This document shows positions 1 to 10,775 of a stretch of 64,000 bases of DNA, in pieces. The notes below the pieces were generated by a model that saw only the letters and a program-made list of their open reading frames with translations, made no database searches and was not told where the DNA came from. How positions within the stretch are numbered: the stretch's first letter is position 1; the number at the start of each line of letters is the position of its first letter. Source of the DNA: Piliocolobus tephrosceles (taxonomy: Eukaryota; Chordata; Mammalia; Primates; Cercopithecidae). Location of the stretch: positions 156,413,850 to 156,477,849 of the forward strand of contig NC_045439.1 of the NCBI RefSeq assembly GCF_002776525.5. Direction: 5' to 3'. A program made the translations under genes and the position numbers.

Positions 1-394
1 ACCAGACCTCATATTTCTTATGGGCTAATTACTGCCTATAACTCAGTAGTCATTATTGTAATGGCTTTATTAGTTTTAGTCTTCTAATTACATCACTATT
101 TCAATATCTTTAGAATAAACAGACCAAGTAATGAAATTTCAGAAATCATTCAGTGATGCAAATGTGGGGTCTAAACAAAAACAACTTTCTAGGAGGTTTC
201 AGATGTGATTATAATCATCCCCTAACCTGGAAAGGTTGTGGAAATCCCTTTTCTACTCTTTTCTTGTAGGAATTAAGTATAATTAGATTCTTAAGAAGGA
301 TAGTCAAACAAGGCAATAAGAAATACAATAACGTCCCTATAGACAATGAGAGCATACCAGAAAGACATAACCACAAAATAGATCAACTGATTAG
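1..394. other. AT-rich DNA with no recognised feature
   Basis: No long open frame and no repeat family that I recognise. It may include the diverged 5' half of the unnamed repeat that becomes recognisable just downstream. Confidence 0.4.
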
Positions 395-575
395 ATGACT
401 GAGGGCCACCCACATTATGGAGGGGAATCTGCTTCACTCAGAGTCCACTGGGTTAAATTTCCATCTCATCCATAAACACCTTCACAGAAATACCCAAAAT
501 AATATTTGGCCAAATATCTGGGTACTGTGGCCCAGCAAAGTTGGCACATAAAATTAATCACCACAATGATGAAAA
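395..575 (+). repeat. Unnamed interspersed repeat, copy 1 (3' half)
   Basis: The text 'gccacccacatta', then 'aaacaccttcacagaaatac', then 'gcacataaaattaatcacca' matches in order the 3' halves of copies near 28.2-28.7 kb and 37.1-38.2 kb. I recognise the family as widespread in primates but cannot name it safely. Only the 3' half is present here. Confidence 0.5.
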
Positions 576-1340
576 TTTTTTAAAACTCCTAAACAAATGG
601 ACAGGCATAATGTATTCATGAATTGCAAGAGTCAACATAGTAAAGATGTAAATTCTCCCCAAATTTCCTGATAGGTTTACTGCAATTCCTATCAAAATCC
701 CAGCAAGGTTTTTTTTTTTTTAAGACATATGTACATTTATTTTTAAATATATGCAAAAAGGCACAGACTCTAGAATAGCTAAAATAATCTGGGAAAAGAA
801 TTAAGTGGGAGTAATTACTTGATATTAAGGCTTACTATAGAGATAGAGTAATCAATATATTGTGGTGTTGCCAAAGGATAGACACACGGTTCAATGTAAC
901 TGAATAGAGAACCCAGATATAGACCCCCAAAATATGCTGATTTTTTTTTTTTTTTTTTTTTGAGATGGAGGCTTGCTCTGTTGCCTGGGCTGGAGTGCAG
1001 TGGCACAATCTCAGCTCACTGCAACCTCTGCCTCCCGGGTTCAAGAGATTCTCGTGCTTCAGCCTCCTGAGTAGCTGGGATTATAGGCATGCAACACCAT
1101 GCCCAGCTAATTTTTTTGTATTTTTAGTAGCGATGGGGTTTCACCATGTTGGCCAGGCTGGCTAACTGATTTCTGACAAAGGTGCAAAAGCAATTCAATA
1201 CAGGAGGAAAATAACCATTTCAACAAATGGTGTTGGAGCAATTGGACATCTATAAGCAAAAACAAATAAATAACCAACTTCTATTTAAACCTCACACTTT
1301 ATACAACAATGTATTCAAAATGAATCATGGATGGGCTTAC
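576..1340 (+). mobile_element. Old L1 ORF2 fragment, split by an Alu
   Basis: Diverged L1 ORF2 3'-region text can be followed: 'gcaattcctatcaaaatccc', then 'gaatagctaaaataatctgg', and after the Alu 'gatttctgacaaaggtgcaa' and 'atggtgttggagcaattgga'. Stops occur in every frame. The Alu at 941-1161 sits inside it. The 3' boundary with the HAL1-like sequence is approximate. Confidence 0.7.
941..1161 (-). mobile_element. Alu, 5'-truncated, minus strand
   Basis: A run of 20 T at 941-960 is the tail in antisense, followed by 'gagatggaggcttgctctg' and the Alu right and part of the left monomer. It stops at 'ggccaggctgg', so the Alu 5' end is missing. The host L1 resumes immediately, with 'gctga' and 'aactga' at the edges as a possible short target duplication. 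Confidence 0.9.
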
Positions 1341-1640
1341 ATGTAAAACAGAAGTGAAAGGAAAAAAGAATTTCAGAAATAAAGACTAAACAAAAAGCAA
1401 TACAAGAGTGAATAAACACAATAAATAAAAACCTGAGGAGGAATGAAAAGCAAAAAGGAGGAAAATTTTTAAGATCATAAAGAAATTAAAAAGATACAAA
1501 AGATTTCAGACAGTGGCATATTTGAAGTGTGTTAAAGAAGATCCAACATGTGGCTGAAAGGAGTTTCCGAAAACAGAAACCAAAGCAAGGGAACAAAACA
1601 AATATTAAAAACTGTCACTCAAGAAAATAATCCTGAATTT

Positions 1641-1942
1641 ATTTTATTTTATTAATTTTTTTTGAGATGAAGTCTCACTCTGTCACCCAGGCTGAACTGC
1701 AGTGGTGCAATCTTGGCTCACTGCAATCTCTGCCTCCTGGGTTCAAGCGATTCTCCTGCCTCAGCCTACTGAGTAGCTGGGATTACAGGCAGGCACCACC
1801 ACGCCTGGCTAATTTTTGTATTTTTAGTAGAGATGGGGTTTCACCACGTTGGTCAGGCTTGTCTCGAACTCCTGACCTCGTGATCTGCCCGCCTTGGCCT
1901 CCCAAAGTGCTGGGATTACAGATGTGAACCACCACGCCCAGC
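1641..1942 (-). mobile_element. AluS, full length, minus strand
   Basis: A complete antisense Alu with an A/T-rich tail at its left. The 9-bp duplication 'cctgaattt' flanks it at 1632-1640 and 1943-1951, giving its exact borders inside the HAL1-like sequence. Confidence 0.95.
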
Positions 1943-2256
1943 CCTGAATTTTTAGAAAGATTGGAAATTTCATATTAAAGGAGGATACTCTGTACCAGCC
2001 AATATCAAACCAGAATGGTCATGACCAAAATATACTGGAATAAAATTTCTGAGCTCTAAAGAAAAAGAAGATATTTTGGGGGATCAAGGCAAAAAGACCA
2101 GGTGACTTAAGAGGGAAATAAAATAGTGGACAATAATTCGTTATGCCAGAAAAATGATGTGAAAGCATTTTAAGGAAAATCAAGAAAAGAAAATATTACT
2201 CAAAGATTTTATATCCAGTAAAACTAAATTTCAAGTAGAAAGGACACAGATAGACT

Positions 2257-2660
2257 GAATAAAGAAAATGTGGTACATATGCACCAGGGAATACTATGCA
2301 GCCATAAAAAGGAATGAGATCATGTTCTTTGCAGGGATATGGATGAAGCTGGAAGCCATTATCCTCAGCAAACTAATGCAAGAACAGAAAACCAAACATG
2401 CATGTTCTTCCTTATAAGTGGGAGCTGAGCAATGAGAACACATGGACACAGGAGGGAAACAACACTTACTGGGCCATGTCAGGGGAGAGCAATGAGGGGA
2501 GAGCATTAGGGAAAAGAGCTAATACTTGCTGGGCTTAATACCTGGGTGATGGGTTGATAGATGCAGAAAACCACCATGGCACACGTTTACCTATGTAACA
2601 AACCTGCACATCCTATACATGCACCCTGGAACTTAAAAACTAATAATACTTTTTAAAAAA
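2257..2660 (+). mobile_element. L1PA-type 3' end, 5'-truncated insertion
   Basis: About 400 bp of primate L1 3' sequence: 'aatactatgcagccataaaa', 'gggagctgagcaatgagaac', 'ctatgtaacaaacctgcaca', then an A-rich tail. The 20-bp direct repeats at 2237-2256 and 2661-2680 match at 17 of 20 positions and are the target-site duplication. This is a classic 5'-truncated target-primed insertion into HAL1-like DNA. Confidence 0.93.
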
Positions 2661-2765
2661 AGAAAGGATGCAGATAAACTACCATCAATGTGCTAACATT
2701 CAAGGAATCTTGTTCCCCATAATCCCTTTCTGAAGAATTGTATTAATGTGCTTCAAACAACCAAA

Positions 2766-3965
2766 ATAATTAGACAGATATTGACATAGATGGTGAGCAT
2801 TAATATTTTGCTCCTTTTAGAACTGAGACTAAATGAGGGCCCTTTCCTCACACCATATACAGCAATTAACTCAAAATCCATGAGAGGCCTAATGTAAGAA
2901 CTAAAACTATGAAACTCTTTTAAGAAAATATAGGTGTACATTGTACTTGACCCTAGATTGGGAAGGGGTTTCTTAGCTATGAAACATAAATCACAAGCAA
3001 CCAAAGAGAAAAATAGATAAATTGGACTTCACCAAAATTAAAACCTTTTTTCAAAAGACAGTACCAAGAAAATGAAAAGACAATGCACAGATAGGGAGAA
3101 AATATTTGTAAATCATGTATCTCTTAAGGGTCTAATATCAGAAAATAAATGTATATATTTATCCTACAAAAACAGTAAACATATGTATTTATAAACTGTT
3201 GCAGCTCAACAGTAAGGAAATAAATAACCCAATTGAAAAGCGGGCAAAAGATCTGAAGTGATGTTTCTCCAACAAAGGAAAGAAATGGCTGCTAAAGAAA
3301 ACAAAATCTATATCTTGAAGAGATATCTGCACTTCATCTTCATTGCAGCATTATTCACAATAGTCAAGTTACAGAATCAACCTAAGTGTTCATTGATGGA
3401 TAAAGGAATTTTTTAAAATGTGGCGTGTGTGTGCATGTGTGTGCATGTGTGTACGTGTGTGTGTATGAAATGGAATAGTATTCAGCCATAAAAAAGAAGG
3501 AAGTCCTCTCATTTGCAACAACATATATGAACACAGAAGACATCATGCTAAATGAAATACACCAGGCAGAGAAGGACAGTGTATGATCTCACTTACATGT
3601 GGAATCTAGAAATGTTCAACTCACAGAAACAGAGTAGAACAGTCACTGCCAGGGACTTCGGAGTGGGGGAAATGGGGAGATGTTGGTCAAAGGGCAAAAA
3701 CTTTCACTTATAAGATGAGTAAGTTCTGAGAATCTAATGTACAGCATGCTGATTATTGTTAGTAACACTGTATTTTATATTTGAAATTTGCTAAGACAAG
3801 ATCTTAAGTGTTCACACACACAAAGAATGATAACTATGTGAGATGATGGATGTATCAATTTACTTAATCATGGAAACAGTTTTATAATGTGTATGTATAT
3901 TGTTATCACATTGCATATCTTAAATATATACAATTTTATTTGTCAATTATACCTCCATAGAGCTA
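2766..3965 (+). mobile_element. Ancient L1 (L1M) ORF2 end and 3' UTR
   Basis: Recognisable L1 text in sense orientation includes 'aaaattggacttcaccaaaa'-like sequence near 3015-3035, 'gcagcattattcacaatag' near 3346, 'atggaatagtattcagccat' near 3470, and an L1M-type 3' UTR ending near 3965. Multiple stops in all frames make it a dead fragment. A TG-rich microsatellite interrupts it at 3423-3467. Confidence 0.8.
3423..3467. repeat. TG-rich microsatellite with TGCA/TACG interruptions
   Basis: Alternating TG units broken by 'catg' and 'acgtg' steps, inside the old L1 3' region. Confidence 0.9.
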
Positions 3966-4001
3966 GAAAAATATAAACAGTAAACTCAAAGATTGATGAA
4001 T

Positions 4002-4022
4002 AGAGAGAGAGAGAGAGAGAGA
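4002..4022. repeat. (GA)n microsatellite
   Basis: About ten uninterrupted GA units at the end of the old L1 region. Confidence 0.9.
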
Positions 4023-4375
4023 TGATGGATAGAATGATTTCGTTGTTTGACCATTCAATGTAAAGTTAAAGATGAATACAAATTATGTTGCATTCCTCTT
4101 ATATACACGTAATTACATCAGAGAGCTAATATGTCCTACAGAAAAATACATGAAAATGAGTGCTTTATAAGAGAACAAGAATTGAAGCTAACTGAGAAAT
4201 CCTTTCATACACTTATTATATACTTTTATAACCCTATATACACTTAAATAGGCATTTCAACATCATGCCTAATTTTTCAGAGAAGCACATCCATTTTCAA
4301 AATTATTGATTCACTGAAATTTTTCTCTGATCATTTCCAAATCATATTGAATTGTGTGAAACCCTCTAAAAAAAG
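4023..4375. other. AT-rich spacer, unassigned
   Basis: No repeat or gene recognised between two old L1 3' ends. It may be diverged L1 3' UTR. Confidence 0.4.
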
Positions 4376-5175
4376 AAATGGCCAATAAACACATGCAGAG
4401 ATGCTCAACATCATCAGTCATTAGGGAAATGCAAATCAAAACTGTGGTGAGACACCTCTTCACACACACAGAAAAGATGATCATAATCAAATCTATGGAT
4501 GAGAGGAAGTGCGGGTGAGGATATGGAGAAGGTGGAATCTTTATACGGCCAGTGGAAACAGAAAATGGCATAACCACTTTGGAAAACAGTCTGGCAATTT
4601 CTCAACATGTTAAACTTTGATTTAGCATACGACTCAGCAATTCCAGTCATAGGTATATACCCAAGAGAACTGAAAATGTATTTTCACACAAAAACTCATA
4701 CACAAATATTGACAGCACTATGATTCATAATAGCCAAAAATGGTAACAACCTATATATCCCTCAACAGATGAATGAACAAGCAAAATGTGGGATATCCCA
4801 ACTAGACAATATTTTCAGCCACAGAAAGTAATTGAGTACTGATGTATGCTATAACACAGATGAATTTTGAAAATATTATGCTAAGTGAAAAAAGCCAGTC
4901 ACAAAAGACCATGATTCTATTGGTATGAAATGCCCAGAAGAGGCAAATCCACAGAGAGAAGGAAAATAGATTAGTGGTTGTGAGGGCTGGAAGGAGGAGA
5001 AATGGGAATCTCTACTAATGGGTAGAGGTTTCTTTTTCAGGTGACAAAAAAGTTCTAAAATTGGATAGTGGTGATGGTTGCAAAACTCTGTGACTATATT
5101 AAAAACCAATAAATTGTACACTTTAAAAGAGTGAATTTTATGGTATGTGAATTATGTTTTGTAAAGGTGTTATTT
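4376..5175 (+). mobile_element. Second ancient L1M 3' end
   Basis: It starts at ORF2 text 'atggccaataaacacatgca' and continues through 'agggaaatgcaaatcaaaac' and 'ggtatatacccaagagaact' to a 3' UTR ending 'tggtatgtgaattatgtttt'. The tail is A-rich near 5200. All frames are broken. Confidence 0.8.
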
Positions 5176-5215
5176 TCTAAAAGACCAACGGAGGGTTAAA
5201 AAAAAAAAAAGTATA

Positions 5216-5508
5216 GGCCGGGCACAGTGGCTCACACTTGTAATTCCAGCACTTTGGGAGGCTGAAGTGGGTGAATCACTTTAGATCAGGAGTTTAAGAC
5301 CAGCCTGGCCAAAATGGCCAAATCCCGTCTCTACAAAAAATACAAAAATTAGCCGGGCATGGTGGTTTACACCTGTAATCCCAGCTACTCAGGAGGCTGA
5401 GGCACAAGAATCACTTGAACCCGGGAAGGGGAGGTTGCAGTGAACCGAGATCATGCCACTGCACTCCAGCCTGGGCAACAGAGCAAAAAGAAAGAAAAGT
5501 AAAAGGAA
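5216..5508 (+). mobile_element. AluS/J, plus strand
   Basis: Full dimeric Alu from 'ggccgggcacagtggctcac' to a mixed A/G tail. 'aaaagtata' before it and 'aaaatatagtat' after it resemble a diverged target duplication. Confidence 0.93.
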
Positions 5509-5861
5509 AATATAGTATGCACTGGTTATATGCTCTGACAGTGTAGATGTAATTTGGCTATTTTTAAAAACGAGTTGAATGGGGAAAGCATATGTAAAAC
5601 TGGGAACTACTTGCAGTAATCAATTGATTCTGGTAGTATTAGTATTAGCATGGGGAATACTTAGCATAATACAGGATTAAGCAAATGAGGTATTATGGGA
5701 TATTCTATCATCCCTTGTGTTCTTGAAAACCAAATTCTCGAGGTAGAGGAAAGGAGTTGGAGACATACCCAGGCTAGGTTACATACAGAACTCTGTAGTC
5801 CTGAATTTGAACTAAAAATGGGAATATGAATTCATGAGATAGGCTGTTTATCTGTGTAGCT

Positions 5862-5911
<50 letters not shown>

Positions 5912-6125
5912 CGTAGCTCTGCCCACTGAAAAAAATCTACAAACAATGACCATCCCAGTAGCAATGAATATCCCAAGGGCCCTGACTGTGGTCCTGAAAT
6001 ATTACACCATTTCTCAATAAAAGAAATGGCTGAGCTGAAGTTTGGGATCATACAGGACTGCAAAAGAGCTGTGAAAGACTGTTACACTAGAGCGATGACA
6101 AAAGTGTTTAAGAACCCACTTTAGA
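5509..6125. other. Unassigned DNA with a TG microsatellite
   Basis: No coding frame of note. The 67-codon minus-strand frame here ends in the TG repeat and has no recognisable domain. Confidence 0.4.
5866..5909. repeat. (TG)n microsatellite
   Basis: About 22 uninterrupted TG units. The length suggests it is polymorphic. Confidence 0.97.
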
Positions 6126-6430
6126 TTTTTTTTTTTTTTTTTTTTTTTGAGACAGAATCTCGCTCTGTCGCCCAGGCTGGAGTGCAGTGGCCGGATCTCA
6201 GCTCACTTCAAGCTCTGCCTCCCGGGTTTATGCCATTCATCTGCCTCAGCCTCCCGAGTAGCTGGGACTACAGGCGCCCGCCACTTCGCCCGGCTAGTTT
6301 TTTGTATTTTTTAGTAGAGACGGGGTTTCACCATGTTAGCCAGGATGGTCTCGATCTCCTGACCTCGTGATCCGCCCGTCTTGGCCTCCCAAAGTGCTGG
6401 GATTACAGGCTTGAGCCACCGCGCCCAGCC
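6126..6430 (-). mobile_element. Young AluY of Old World monkey type, minus strand
   Basis: Full length with a 23-T antisense tail and very little divergence. It carries the states 'cccggctagttttttgt', 'gatccgcccgtcttggcc' and 'caggcttgagccacc', which I associate with cercopithecid AluY subfamilies and not with ape AluY. This is one of three copies that support the taxon call. Confidence 0.93.
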
Positions 6431-6694
6431 TAGATGTTCTTATTTGCTAAAGATTAAAAAAAAATTTGTGAGTGCCAATAAGAATACTCGTCGCAATGCA
6501 TTCAAACCTACCAAATATGTTTAAATTCAGAAGTTTATAATCATATTTTTTGAAACTCATTGGTTGCCCTCAGAGGATGATAGGAAAACAACTCATTATC
6601 TTAAAACCTGGCAAATTAGAAAACTATTATCTTGCCTTTCTATATGAAGTGTGTCACTGGGAAACCAGTTAGTAGATGAGAGGAAGTGTCTTTT

Positions 6695-7007
6695 ATCTTT
6701 TTTCTTTTTTCTCTTTTTTTTTTTGAGAGAGAATCTCACTCTGTCACGCAGGCTGGAGAGCGATGACATGATCTCAGCTCACTGCAACCTCTGCCTCCTG
6801 GTTCAAGCAATCCTCTGGCCTCAGTCTCTCGAGTAGCTGGGATTACAGGCATGCACCACCACACCTGGCTAATTTTTGTATTTTTAGTAGAGACAGGGTT
6901 TCACCATGTTGGCCAGGCTGGTCTCAAACTCCTAACCTCAAGTGATCCGCCCGCCTTAGCCTCCCAAAGTGCTAGGATTACATGTGTGAGCCACCATGCC
7001 CAGCTGA
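6695..7007 (-). mobile_element. AluS, minus strand
   Basis: Complete antisense Alu with a C/T-interrupted tail. The target duplication 'aagtgtctttt' lies at 6684-6694 and 7008-7018, which sets the borders. Confidence 0.95.
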
Positions 7008-7056
7008 AAGTGTCTTTTTGTAATAATATTGCAAACAATAATCGAAAAAGATATTG

Positions 7057-7357
7057 GGCTGGGTGCGGTGGCTCACACCTGTAATCCCAACACTTTGGGA
7101 GGCCAAGCCAGGCAGATCACGAGGTCAGGAGATCAAGACCATCATGGCTAACATGGTGAAACCCCGTCTCTACTAAAAATACAAAAAAAGTTAGCCAGGC
7201 ATGGTGGTGGCGCCTGTAGTCCCAGCTTCTGGGGAGGCTGAGGCAGGAGAATGGCGTGAACCCGGGAGGCGGAGTTGCAGTGAGCCGAGATCGCGCCACT
7301 GCGCTTCAGCCTGGGTGACAGAGCAAGACTCTATCTCAAAAAAAAAGAAAAAGAAAA
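7057..7357 (+). mobile_element. AluY, plus strand
   Basis: Full Alu with Y-type 'gagaccatcatggctaacat' and 'gagaatggcgtgaacccggg'. Flanked by 'gaaaaagatattg' (7044-7056) and 'gaaaaaggtattg' (7358-7370), a 13-bp target duplication with one mismatch. Confidence 0.95.
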
Positions 7358-7370
7358 GAAAAAGGTATTG

Positions 7371-7683
7371 AATTAAAATGTCTTCGTTTGGCAAATCACA
7401 ATTAGTTAACAGATACAGGCACTGAGGATCAACAGCAGCTAATGTGGAAAAAGTGTGGAAACAAGACATGAATGCCTCCTGATGAAAGAACAGCCATTTA
7501 TATCCTGCAATGGGGATCAAGCCAGACTCCAGTTCAGTCTGGTTCCAGGTACCAATTTTCAGGAAACTCAGAAGACACAGTAATCATGTTGAACTGCACC
7601 AAGAGGGTATACTTGGCAAGCTCTAGATTCCAAATGTCCTGGGCACTTCAACAGGTAAATTGTAGGGAAAAGAAAGGGATAGA
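7371..7683. other. Unassigned single-copy-looking DNA
   Basis: A 76-codon plus-strand frame crosses this stretch but has no recognisable domain, and no repeat is seen. Confidence 0.35.
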
Positions 7684-7807
7684 CGGTGGCGAGCGCCTGT
7701 AATCCCAGCTACCTGGGAGGCTGAGGATCGCTTGAACCTGGGAGGCAGGGGTTGCAGTGAGCAGATATCGTGCCACTGCAGCAGAGCAAGAATCTGTATC
7801 AAAAAGA
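7684..7807 (+). mobile_element. Alu right-half fragment
   Basis: Only the second-monomer region is present, from 'ggtggcgagcgcctgtaatc' to 'gaatctgtatcaaaaagaaa', with a short internal deletion near 'ccactgcagcagagcaag'. It runs directly into the purine tract, which probably grew from its A-rich tail. Confidence 0.85.
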
Positions 7808-7955
7808 AAGAGAGAAAGAGGAGAGGGAGAGAGGGAGAGAGAGAGAGAAGGAGAGGAGAAGGGAGGGAGGGAAGGAAGGACGGAAGGAAGGACGGAATGA
7901 AGGAAGGAAGGAAGGAAGGGAGGCAGGGAGGGAGGAAGGAAACAGAAAGAGGAAA
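7802..7955. repeat. Long purine tract (GA/GGAA-type)
   Basis: About 150 bp almost entirely A and G on the plus strand, moving from 'agag' to 'ggaggga' to 'aggaagg' units, with only a few C or T. On the minus strand it would translate as low-complexity Leu/Pro/Ser-rich peptide, which should not be read as a gene. Confidence 0.95.
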
Positions 7956-8014
7956 CCAGTACATTAAAGAGATTTGATGACAGTACAAATTTTTAATGGA
8001 CAAGACTAAACTAT

Positions 8015-8328
8015 GGGCTGGGGCTGTGACTCACGCCTGTAATCCTAGCACTCTGGGAGGCTGACGCAGGCAGATCGCTTGAGCCTAGAGTTCTGGGCAA
8101 CATAACGAAACCCTGTCTCTACAAAAAATACAAAAAAATTAGCCTGGCATGGTGGAACGCACCTGTAGTCCCAGCCACTCAGGAGGATGAAGTGAGAGGA
8201 TCACTTGAGCCCTGGGAAGTCGAGGCTGCCATGAGCCCTGATTGTGCCACTGCACTCCAGCCTGGGTGACAGAGCGAGACCTTGTCTCAAAAAAAAATAA
8301 AAATTAATTAATTAGTTTTTTTAAAAAG
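8015..8328 (+). mobile_element. AluJ, plus strand
   Basis: Diverged dimeric Alu with J-type text such as 'ggatcacttgagccctggga' and 'gctgccatgagccctgattg'. 'ctaaacta' precedes it and recurs after the A-rich tail. Confidence 0.92.
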
Positions 8329-9071
8329 CCTAAACTACAGTGTCTAAGGATAGCTACTTGAGTGAAAAAAACATACAGAAGTGAAAGGAAGTGATTACTA
8401 CAGACCAGAGAGTGAGTACTTTGAAAGAGAAAAAAGGGGATTGTCACTGGGTCCAGGCACTTGGAGGAGATTCTGGGGCAGCTGGCTCAGTTTCATTTCC
8501 TGACCAGAGAGGGTGATTACAAACCCACTCACCTCACAACTTATCCAGTCCCACACTTGATTTGGGTGGATTTCTGTGCCTGTTTTGTCTTTCCATAAAA
8601 AGGTTTTTAAAATCTCTCCCAGAGCATGTCTGTTTACAATTTCAGATTAAAACCTCGCCTTCTTGGCTTGTCCAAGTTCCACATGTCCTTCCTGCACCAT
8701 GACTTTTGTGCCCGTATTTGAGAGCGAGTTTTTAAACAACTCAGTTTTGTGTCTGACATCACTGAACAAAGATGCCGATGCTGTTCTGGAATCTGCCTCT
8801 GCGTGTCTTCATTCGTCACGGAGAAGGGGCTGCATGCCATCTTCCAGATGGTGCTTGACAAGCACACTCTTTATAGAATGAAAGGAAACCGTGGCCGTGA
8901 ACACCGCATTCAGCTTTCCCTCCGCTACCTCTGCAGCCTTTTAGATGCTAACAGAGACTGCCTGCCCCGCTGCAGATTTATAGCTACTGGGATGTCAACT
9001 CCATTCCTCCCAGACTTTGCCTGCAGCAGATTAGTCAAGGCAGGCAGCTGTGATACAGACAGCAGGAAAAA
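8329..9071. other. Low-repeat DNA
   Basis: A 164-codon plus-strand frame (8749-9243) crosses this stretch but ends inside a MIR and has no recognisable domain, so I do not call it a gene. No repeat is recognised before 9072. Confidence 0.4.
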
Positions 9072-9242
9072 GAGTAGGCTTGGAATCAAGACACCTGGCT
9101 CCACTGGCAACTCCTTCCAGCTCTGTGACCTGGGACAGGCTGCTCAATATTCCTGCATCCCTTTCCTCATCCGGAAGGTGGGGATTATACACGGGATTGT
9201 TGTGAGAAAGGTGATCCATGAAAAAGCAACTTGTGAACTTTG
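9072..9242 (+). mobile_element. MIR SINE, plus strand
   Basis: Order of MIR landmarks: 'ggaatcaagacacctgg', 'ctctgtgacctgggacaggc', 'tttcctcatccggaaggtgg', 'gggattgttgtgagaaaggt'. It is old and diverged, with no flanking duplication visible. Confidence 0.85.
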
Positions 9243-9709
9243 AAATGCACTCTCACCGTTCAGAGGTCTTCAGCATCCTCACACAGCTCACTCCCGGTGA
9301 ATTTCTTTCTCCATGTCATCACCAACAGTAATGGGCCACATGATCATGCTGTCCCCTCCAACACAAAAATGATCAGAAGAGCTTACTGTCCTTCGAATGC
9401 CATTGCAGCAGGGGCTGCTGGGCCACTGAGGTTTGGAGAGATAAGGTGTTGGGATGGGAAGGCCTCAGGGGGTCTCAGAGCCATCTAGTTCCCTGAGTGT
9501 CCTGTTGTGTCCCTTCTAAGGAGCCTGAAGTTCCATGGCCAGGTTCAGCGACCACCTTAGGGTCAGGAAGTAGATGTCAGCCACTCTAACCCTCACCCCT
9601 GCCACTTCAGAGCAGCTCTGCATTTTCCAGTCCACATCCTGGCACATTTGTAAGTAAGAGTTCACTTCACAGGTTCTGAAAACAACAGCAGCAACTAGTA
9701 TGAGTTCAA
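9243..9709. other. Low-repeat DNA, unassigned
   Basis: Short frames only. No repeat family recognised. Confidence 0.35.
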
Positions 9710-9992
9710 GGCAGGGCACGGCGGCTCACGCCTGTCATCCCAGCACTTTGGGAGGCCAAGGCAGGCAGATCACCTGAGGTCAGGAGTTCGAGAGCAGCCT
9801 GACCAACATGGAGAAACCCTGTCTCTACTAAAAATATAAAAACATTAGCCGAGCGTGGTGATGAACGCCTGTAGTCCCAGCTACTCGGGAGGCTGAGGCA
9901 GGAAAATTGCTCGAACCTGGGAAGCAGAGATTGCAGTGAGTGGAGATTGCACCACTGCACTCCAGCCTGGGCGACAGAGCAAGACTCCATCT

Positions 9993-10040
<48 letters not shown>
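9710..10040 (+). mobile_element. AluS with a 47-A tail
   Basis: Full-length Alu from 'ggcagggcacggcggctcac'. The tail is 47 uninterrupted A at 9994-10040, long for an S-family copy, suggesting slippage expansion or assembly uncertainty. Confidence 0.94.
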
Positions 10041-10041
<1 letters not shown>

Positions 10042-10775
10042 AAGAAAAGAAAAATACACTTGCAGGGGAGAAAGAGAGCAGGAAAGGAAATTTTATGTGA
10101 TTGATATAATGTTATGTTTAAAGACACAACACAAAAGGTTTTTAAAGGAGCCAAATATTCATAAACACACTGATAAGAAGCCTGTGCTTTATAGATGTTC
10201 TAACATAACTTCTTGTTAATATGCAAATAACTCCCCAGGAGAGCTATAATGTGATTCTCTTCAGAAGTTTAACAAACTGCTGTGTAAACTAGTAGCTATT
10301 AATACTTTCTGCATTCATCTGACACGTTAATTAAACCTTCAAACATTACTGTCAGTTGTTCTTTCACCAATCTCCTGTCAAACATTATTAAATACAATTT
10401 CTCATTTCTTTCTATCTGAAAACATCCTTTTTTTCCCTGAAACCTTTAAAAAACACTGTAATGTACCAAAAGATTTGAGAAAACTTGTCTTTTCTGGGAG
10501 ATGCTGTGGCAAATCAATTCCTTCTAAATAATTAATTTTCTTGAGATCAATGTCTAATTAGTTTTGCATTCTCTTTTAAAGAACTCACTCAATTTTAGAA
10601 GATTATTGTTAAGGGAAAACTTATTTTCCGTCTTCATGCCCTGGAAGGGACAGTATCGGAACACACAGCTCAGGCTTCTCGACTCCTCGCTTGCTTCTCC
10701 CGCAAAAGGAGTGACTTATTTGATGGATGAACAGACCCCAACTGTAGGGCAGTGACCCCCATCCTACCTGCTACC
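10041..10775. other. Alu-free AT-rich DNA
   Basis: No repeat recognised in about 700 bp, and no frame longer than 63 codons from 10564. A plausible place to look for conserved non-coding sequence, although nothing in the sequence alone proves constraint. Confidence 0.4.

Larger units (their letters stand above)
1345..2765 (+). mobile_element. HAL1-like (half-L1) element, interrupted twice
   Basis: The stretch 'ttttatatccagtaaaacta', 'aaatttcaagtagaaagga', 'cagataaactaccatcaat' and 'ccctttctgaagaattgta' follows the order of the end of the HAL1 ORF1-type reading frame. No intact frame remains. An AluS (1641-1942) and a young L1 tail (2257-2660) interrupt it. The 5' boundary is uncertain. Confidence 0.6.

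Noticed and set aside
965..1165. Frame encoding a peptide with 'SVAWAGVQWHNL', and the many similar ones in the window
   Set aside because: These are translations of antisense Alu sequence ('AQAGVQW', 'LPSSWDYR', 'VETGFHHV' motifs). They occur wherever an Alu lies and are not genes.
7623..8003. 126-codon minus-strand frame with Pro/Ser/Leu repeats, and overlapping Arg/Glu/Lys-rich plus frames
   Set aside because: They translate the purine tract and the attached Alu fragment, so they are low-complexity artefacts.
8749..9243. 164-codon plus-strand frame
   Set aside because: Its second half is a MIR, and no domain, splice signals or conserved features support a gene.
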